Assembly (NCBI GenBank): GCA_021775515.1
Contig: JAJFHR010000379.1
Span: 1-9,681, forward strand
Direction: 5' to 3'
Source of the DNA: Hyphomicrobiales bacterium
Lineage (GTDB): Bacteria > Pseudomonadota > Alphaproteobacteria > Rhizobiales > JAJFHR01
Length of the DNA stretch: 9,681 bases
Below, piece after piece: positions 6,579 to 9,681 of this stretch. Made by a program: the position numbers and the translations under genes. Position 1 is the first letter of the stretch; every line of letters begins with the position of its first letter. Under the pieces are notes generated by a model, which was not told the origin of the DNA, searched no databases, and worked only from the letters and a program-made list of their open reading frames with translations.

Positions 6579-7496
6579 ATGATGACGACGCGAAAAATTT
6601 ACCTAACGGCTGGCGCTTCAACAGTTGCCACTGTTATCATGGCCTTAGCTTTTTTTACGACGCTGAGAAATAATGTTAACGCACAATCAGCCGTTGACCC
6701 TTACGTGCTTAACGACCGTCTCAACAGGCTGGAAGAGCAAATATTCGAACTCCGGCAGAATAGTGGAGACAACCGGGCGGTTCGTCTGCAGCCTAAAAGA
6801 TTTGAAGGCGATCCGGCATCTGCGGCCGGTTTGTCTTTACGCATATCTGACATAGAAGAACAGATGAGGGCGCTCAACGGTAAAGTTGAGGAGATGTCTT
6901 TTCAGATGCGTCAGTTGACGGAAAAATTCACCCGGTTTTCCGAAGACGTCGAATTCAGGTTTCAGGATATCAAAACCTCGCGGCCTGCAACGCGCAAAAG
7001 ACGTTCTGGAAATATATCGAAGCGGGATTTAAAACCTAAAATACTCGGAACCATTCCCGCTGGCTCAAAGGCCGCCAAGACAACCAAACTGGCTTCCGCG
7101 CAACCTTCGACGGGCAACCCCAGAACTGATTATGATCGGGCGTTTGGTCTTATTAAAAAACGTCAATATGCTGGCGCCGAAGCTGAATTTTCTGCATTTC
7201 TCGCCCGCTATCCGAAAAATGCTTTGGGCGGAAATGCCCAGTATTGGTTGGGTGAAACCTTTTTTGCCCGCAAGCAGTTTAAGAAGGCCGCAGATGCATT
7301 TTTACGCGGTTATACCCGCTATCGCACTAGCGCCAAAGCACCTGAAAGTCTGTTGAAACTTGGCATTACCCTGGCCCGCCTCGGGCAAAAAGACGCTGCA
7401 TGTTCGGCTTTTGACGAAATGCGCGTTGAATTTCCCCGAGCACCGCGCAATACGCGCGATCGGGCCCAAAACGAGCGTCGTCGTGTTGGATGTTGA
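6579..7496 (+). CDS. cpoB: cell division coordinator CpoB (YbgF), periplasmic TPR protein
   Basis: CpoB (YbgF) is a periplasmic protein that binds TolA and, in E. coli, coordinates PBP1B-driven peptidoglycan synthesis with Tol-dependent outer-membrane constriction. The 305-residue precursor has a signal peptide (R5-K6, hydrophobic 9-29, likely cleavage NVNA|QS after A35). Predicted coiled-coil segments lie at about 43-60 (LNDRLNRLEEQIFELR) and 85-131, the trimerisation part of the family. A basic Ser/Thr/Lys linker (133-180) follows, then TPR repeats from Y185 to about 295, including AQYWLGETFFARKQFKKAA and ESLLKLGITLARLGQKDAA. The start is ATG 6579 or 6582; an in-frame stop at 6549-6551 rules out upstream ATG/GTG/TTG starts. 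The only purine-rich stretch, GGG at 6576-6578, abuts the ATG, so initiation is unusually weakly marked. Its 3' end overlaps the likely tilS start. The product ends in a cysteine. Confidence 0.92.
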   Translation: MMTTRKIYLTAGASTVATVIMALAFFTTLRNNVNAQSAVDPYVLNDRLNRLEEQIFELRQNSGDNRAVRLQPKRFEGDPASAAGLSLRISDIEEQMRALNGKVEEMSFQMRQLTEKFTRFSEDVEFRFQDIKTSRPATRKRRSGNISKRDLKPKILGTIPAGSKAAKTTKLASAQPSTGNPRTDYDRAFGLIKKRQYAGAEAEFSAFLARYPKNALGGNAQYWLGETFFARKQFKKAADAFLRGYTRYRTSAKAPESLLKLGITLARLGQKDAACSAFDEMRVEFPRAPRNTRDRAQNERRRVGC

Positions 7497-8796
7497 CCAT
7501 TGTGAATTTTTGTCCTTCAGGGATGTTGAAATTAAAGAGCTTTTTGCTCCCTTAAGGCCAGTTAACTCGTTTGCCGTTGGGGTATCCGGCGGCCCCGACA
7601 GCATGGCTTTATTATTGCTGTTGATGCGCTGGCGGGCGCTGATTGGCCAGTCCGCACCAAAATTAAATGTGTTGAGTGTTGATCATGGTTTGCGCGCCGG
7701 AGCCAAAAGCGAAATAAAGCTGGTGGCTGATGTTTGTCAACAATACGGTCTGCGGCATCAAGTGCTCGTCTGGCAGGGAGAAAAACCCGATGGCAATATT
7801 CAAGCCAGGGCGCGAAATGCCCGATATGGTTTGATGTGTGACTGGTGTGATGAACATCATGTAAGCCACTTGGTTGTTGCCCATACACGTGATGACCAGG
7901 CGGAGACGGTTTTATTACGTTTGGCGCGTGGAAGCGGTGTTGATGGATTGTCGGCGATGGCATTGATGCGGCTTTGGAATACCACGTCAATTTTTCGCCC
8001 ACTGCTCAATATAACGCGCGCCAAATTAATGCGCCTTGTGGAAGAAACAAAATTTCCATTCGCAACTGATCCCAGCAACTCTGATTTGAGATTTGACCGG
8101 GTGCGCGTTCGTCGGGCATTGGAAGTTCTCACACCTTTGGGAATTACGGCGGAAGGGCTGGCAGATACCGCGCGGCGGATGGCGGGTGCGCGAGAAGCAT
8201 TGGAGACGATGACCCGGGAGGCGCTTTTGCAGGCGGTTGAAATTTTCGATGCTGGTTATTGCGTCTTATCTCCTGAGCGTTTGGATCGATTTCCGCTAGA
8301 AATCAAAAGGCGCGTGTTTGGTCGCCTCATTCGTGCAGTTGCCGGCCAATCATATGCACCACAACAAGCTTCTTTGGACCGGCTTTCAGACTGGGTTTAT
8401 GGTACTGGTAAATCGAGCCGTACCCTGGGGGGATGCCAGTTGGTGCGCCGCCAGGGGGAAATCTGGGTGATGCGGGAGACGGGTCGTCATTGCCTGCCGG
8501 AACTTTTAATAAAACCGGGCCTGTGTGCAGTGTGGGATAACAGGTTCACCGTAACTGTGGGAAGAAGCGTCAAATATCCTCTGCTGGTTAAAGCGCTGGG
8601 GAGTAAAAATTTTTCGAAACTAAGGTCTGCGGCGGATGCTGAAAGGCGTTATCCCGCAGTGCTGGGCGCCGGGCTGCCATCGTTTTGGTTAGACCATCAG
8701 CTTATTGCGGTGCCTCACTTAAAGTTTCAAACTGGAGATGGCATGTATCAAGTTGGAGCAAATTTTGCCAATTCGGCTTTACTGACAGCTGAATGA
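7483..8796 (+). CDS. tilS: tRNA(Ile)-lysidine synthetase TilS (start uncertain)
   Basis: TilS uses ATP and lysine to convert the wobble C34 of the CAU-anticodon tRNA-Ile to lysidine, changing its decoding from AUG to AUA (EC 6.3.4.19); it is normally essential. Taking GTG 7483 gives 437 residues. The PP-loop ATP site SGGPDS is at 35-40, the family motif SVDHGLR at 65-71, HTRDDQAETVLLRLARG at 134-150, and DPSNSDLRFDRVRVRR follows in the N-terminal domain. The C-terminal part includes the WDNRFTV strand typical of the TilS tail. There is no ATG before the PP-loop, so the start must be GTG or TTG: GTG 7483 (overlaps cpoB by 14 nt), TTG 7486 or TTG 7510 (14 nt after cpoB, 428 residues). None has a good ribosome binding site; ACGAG at 7471-7475 is a weak candidate for 7483. 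Translational coupling to cpoB is likely. Confidence 0.9.
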   Translation: MLDVDHCEFLSFRDVEIKELFAPLRPVNSFAVGVSGGPDSMALLLLLMRWRALIGQSAPKLNVLSVDHGLRAGAKSEIKLVADVCQQYGLRHQVLVWQGEKPDGNIQARARNARYGLMCDWCDEHHVSHLVVAHTRDDQAETVLLRLARGSGVDGLSAMALMRLWNTTSIFRPLLNITRAKLMRLVEETKFPFATDPSNSDLRFDRVRVRRALEVLTPLGITAEGLADTARRMAGAREALETMTREALLQAVEIFDAGYCVLSPERLDRFPLEIKRRVFGRLIRAVAGQSYAPQQASLDRLSDWVYGTGKSSRTLGGCQLVRRQGEIWVMRETGRHCLPELLIKPGLCAVWDNRFTVTVGRSVKYPLLVKALGSKNFSKLRSAADAERRYPAVLGAGLPSFWLDHQLIAVPHLKFQTGDGMYQVGANFANSALLTAE

Positions 8797-8805
8797 GCGA
8801 CATAA

Positions 8806-8821
8806 ACCAAAGGTTTTTGGT
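8806..8821 (+). terminator. small hairpin behind tilS, possible weak terminator
   Basis: ACCAAA (8806-8811) and TTTGGT (8816-8821) are 6-bp inverted arms around GGTT, 9 nt after the tilS stop. The stem is AT-rich and no long T run follows (CAGATATTTACG), so termination here would be inefficient at best. Confidence 0.22.
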
Positions 8822-8903
8822 CAGATATTTACGAGTTTGTATAAGTTTTCTGGGAAATTTGGGCCGTTAAGTGTCAATTGGCCTATTTCTTGTAAGTCTT
8901 GAG

Positions 8904-8935
8904 CTTGGCAAATGCGCCGTCTGTACCTATCTTTG
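8904..8935 (+). promoter_or_regulatory. RpoH (sigma-32)-type heat-shock promoter for ftsH
   Basis: CTTG at 8904-8907, an 18-bp spacer, and CCTATCTTTG at 8926-8935 match the alphaproteobacterial RpoH consensus CTTG-N17/18-CYTATNTNNG at every specified position. Transcription would begin near 8941-8945 and leave a leader of about 90 nt before the ftsH GTG at 9035. ftsH is a known heat-shock gene in E. coli and Caulobacter, so the context fits. A second CTTG at 8898-8901 would give a 24-bp spacer and is less suitable. The match is by eye; no start site has been mapped here. Confidence 0.6.
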
Positions 8936-9020
8936 AGTGAATTGGTGTCAGTGTGTTATTGTGATGAATGTGGCGGGTTGACGCGATTTGTGGACTGACT
9001 TATCGCCTTTTTCCATCCCG

Positions 9021-9026
9021 AAAGGA
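9021..9026 (+). promoter_or_regulatory. ftsH ribosome binding site
   Basis: AAAGGA at 9021-9026 lies 8 nt before GTG 9035 and supports this non-ATG start; no in-frame ATG lies nearby at the protein's N-terminus. Confidence 0.65.
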
Positions 9027-9034
9027 TGTTCTAC

Positions 9035-9681
9035 GTGAATAATTTTAGAAATTTTGCATTGTGGGTGATTATCGCCCTTTTGCTGGTGGCATTGTTTAAT
9101 TTATTTCAATCGCCCGGTCAAAGGACGGCTTCCAACGAAATCAGCTTCTCCCAACTCCTGGCTGAGGTCGATAATAAGAACGTAACCAATGTTACGATTT
9201 CGGGAGAATCCATTACCGGCACCTTCAAGAATAACCGCAGTTTTAAAACCTTTGCTCCCAACGATCCAACGCTGGTTGAGCGATTGAATAAGAACGGCGT
9301 GACAATCAACGTAAAACCACTGGATTCCGGATCACCATCGCTGTTGGATGTATTTGTGTCCTGGTTCCCGATGCTGCTGTTGATCGGGGTATGGATTTTC
9401 TTCATGCGGCAAATGCAAGGCGGCGGTGGAAAAGCCATGGGATTTGGCAAGTCAAAAGCGAAATTGTTGACCGAGCGTCATGGCCGGGTGACTTTCGAGG
9501 ATGTCGCCGGTGTCGACGAAGCCAAGGAAGACCTGCAGGAGATTGTGGAGTTCCTGCGTGATCCTCATAAATTCCAGCGCCTTGGTGGCCATATACCCAA
9601 AGGAGCCCTTCTGGTCGGACCTCCCGGTACAGGTAAAACGCTGCTGGCACGCGCGATTGCTGGTGAAGCCAATGTGCCGTT
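9035..9681 (+). CDS. ftsH: ATP-dependent membrane zinc metalloprotease FtsH, 5' part (3' end outside the window)
   Basis: FtsH is a hexameric inner-membrane AAA+ protease that degrades misfolded membrane proteins and short-lived regulators such as RpoH and LpxC. The frame is open from GTG 9035 to the last base, giving 215 complete codons of a family usually around 600-650 residues. TM1 is at about 7-25, the periplasmic domain at about 30-103 (EISFSQLLAEVDNKNV is typical), and TM2 at about 104-123 (SWFPMLLLIGVWIFFM). A Gly-rich linker with GFGKSKAKLL (136-145) leads to the AAA domain with VTFEDVAGVDEAKEDLQEIV (152-171), KGALLVGPPGTGKT (189-202) and its Walker A lysine K201. Walker B, the SRH and the zinc motif HEXXH lie beyond the window. 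The start is set by AAAGGA 8 nt upstream and by the family's usual N-terminus (MNNFRNFALW). It has its own upstream region with an RpoH-type promoter. Confidence 0.97.
   Translation, partial: MNNFRNFALWVIIALLLVALFNLFQSPGQRTASNEISFSQLLAEVDNKNVTNVTISGESITGTFKNNRSFKTFAPNDPTLVERLNKNGVTINVKPLDSGSPSLLDVFVSWFPMLLLIGVWIFFMRQMQGGGGKAMGFGKSKAKLLTERHGRVTFEDVAGVDEAKEDLQEIVEFLRDPHKFQRLGGHIPKGALLVGPPGTGKTLLARAIAGEANVP

Noticed and set aside
7360..7482. Upstream extension of the tilS frame to a TTG at 7360
   Set aside because: It would overlap cpoB by 137 nt and add about 41 residues unlike any TilS N-terminus. The family begins shortly before the PP-loop.
8822..8900. GGCC words at about 8862-8882 as arms of a terminator
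   Set aside because: The arms are only 4 bp and self-complementary, with a 14-nt loop and no T tract.
8978..9006. TTGACG-N17-TATCGC as a sigma-70-type promoter for ftsH
   Set aside because: The -35 hexamer is good, but the -10 hexamer matches TATAAT only in its first three bases. It may add basal expression, but it is too weak to list.
9118..9650. Two overlapping - strand open frames opposite ftsH
   Set aside because: They lie opposite conserved FtsH coding sequence and have low-complexity or meaningless translations.
1..9681. Mobile elements, CRISPR repeats, tRNA genes, toxin-antitoxin or defence genes
   Set aside because: I read both strands for transposase motifs, regularly spaced repeats, tRNA-like cloverleaf ends and unusual small gene pairs and found none. 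The coding content is fully explained by the ruv-tol-pal-tilS-ftsH block.

Overview
The window is a piece of an alphaproteobacterial chromosome carrying a conserved housekeeping block: ruvA (3' part) - ruvB - ybgC - tolQ - tolR - tolA - tolB - pal - cpoB (ybgF) - tilS - ftsH (5' part). All genes are on the + strand. The order, with tilS and ftsH directly behind the Tol-Pal genes and ruvAB directly before them, is the arrangement familiar from Alphaproteobacteria. The proteins also have alphaproteobacterial traits: a long Lys/Pro/Glu-rich TolA, a CDDxxC cysteine pair near the C-terminus of Pal, and a CpoB that ends in TPR repeats. Base composition looks balanced and codon use is uniform. I see no sign of recent transfer, no mobile element, no CRISPR array and no tRNA or rRNA gene. 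I cannot name the genus from the sequence.

Layout. Positions 1-1956 hold a tight unit: ruvA overlaps ruvB by ATGA, and ybgC starts 4 nt after ruvB. RuvAB is the Holliday-junction branch-migration motor. YbgC is the hotdog-fold acyl-CoA thioesterase that commonly heads tol-pal operons. A small hairpin sits directly behind the ybgC stop, and a 213-nt spacer rich in short palindromes precedes tolQ. Positions 2170-4280 hold tolQ-tolR-tolA with 3 and 8 nt between genes; this is the inner-membrane, proton-driven part of the machine. tolB follows 47 nt later. pal follows after 177 nt with a very good ribosome binding site. A strong 12-bp hairpin lies behind pal, then a smaller hairpin, then cpoB, whose 3' end overlaps or nearly abuts tilS. 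A 238-nt spacer before ftsH contains a close match to the alphaproteobacterial heat-shock (RpoH) promoter.

How the genes work together. TolQ and TolR form the stator/channel that uses the proton gradient. TolA spans the periplasm and contacts TolB and Pal, which anchors the outer membrane to peptidoglycan. CpoB links this machine to peptidoglycan synthesis during division. TilS (tRNA-Ile lysidine synthetase) and FtsH (membrane AAA+ protease) are essential neighbours with unrelated jobs.

Nothing here amounts to a previously undescribed system. The points most worth checking are non-coding: the RpoH-type promoter of ftsH, the hairpins that may split the tol-pal locus into separately expressed parts, the symmetric elements before tolQ, and the uncertain non-ATG start of tilS.
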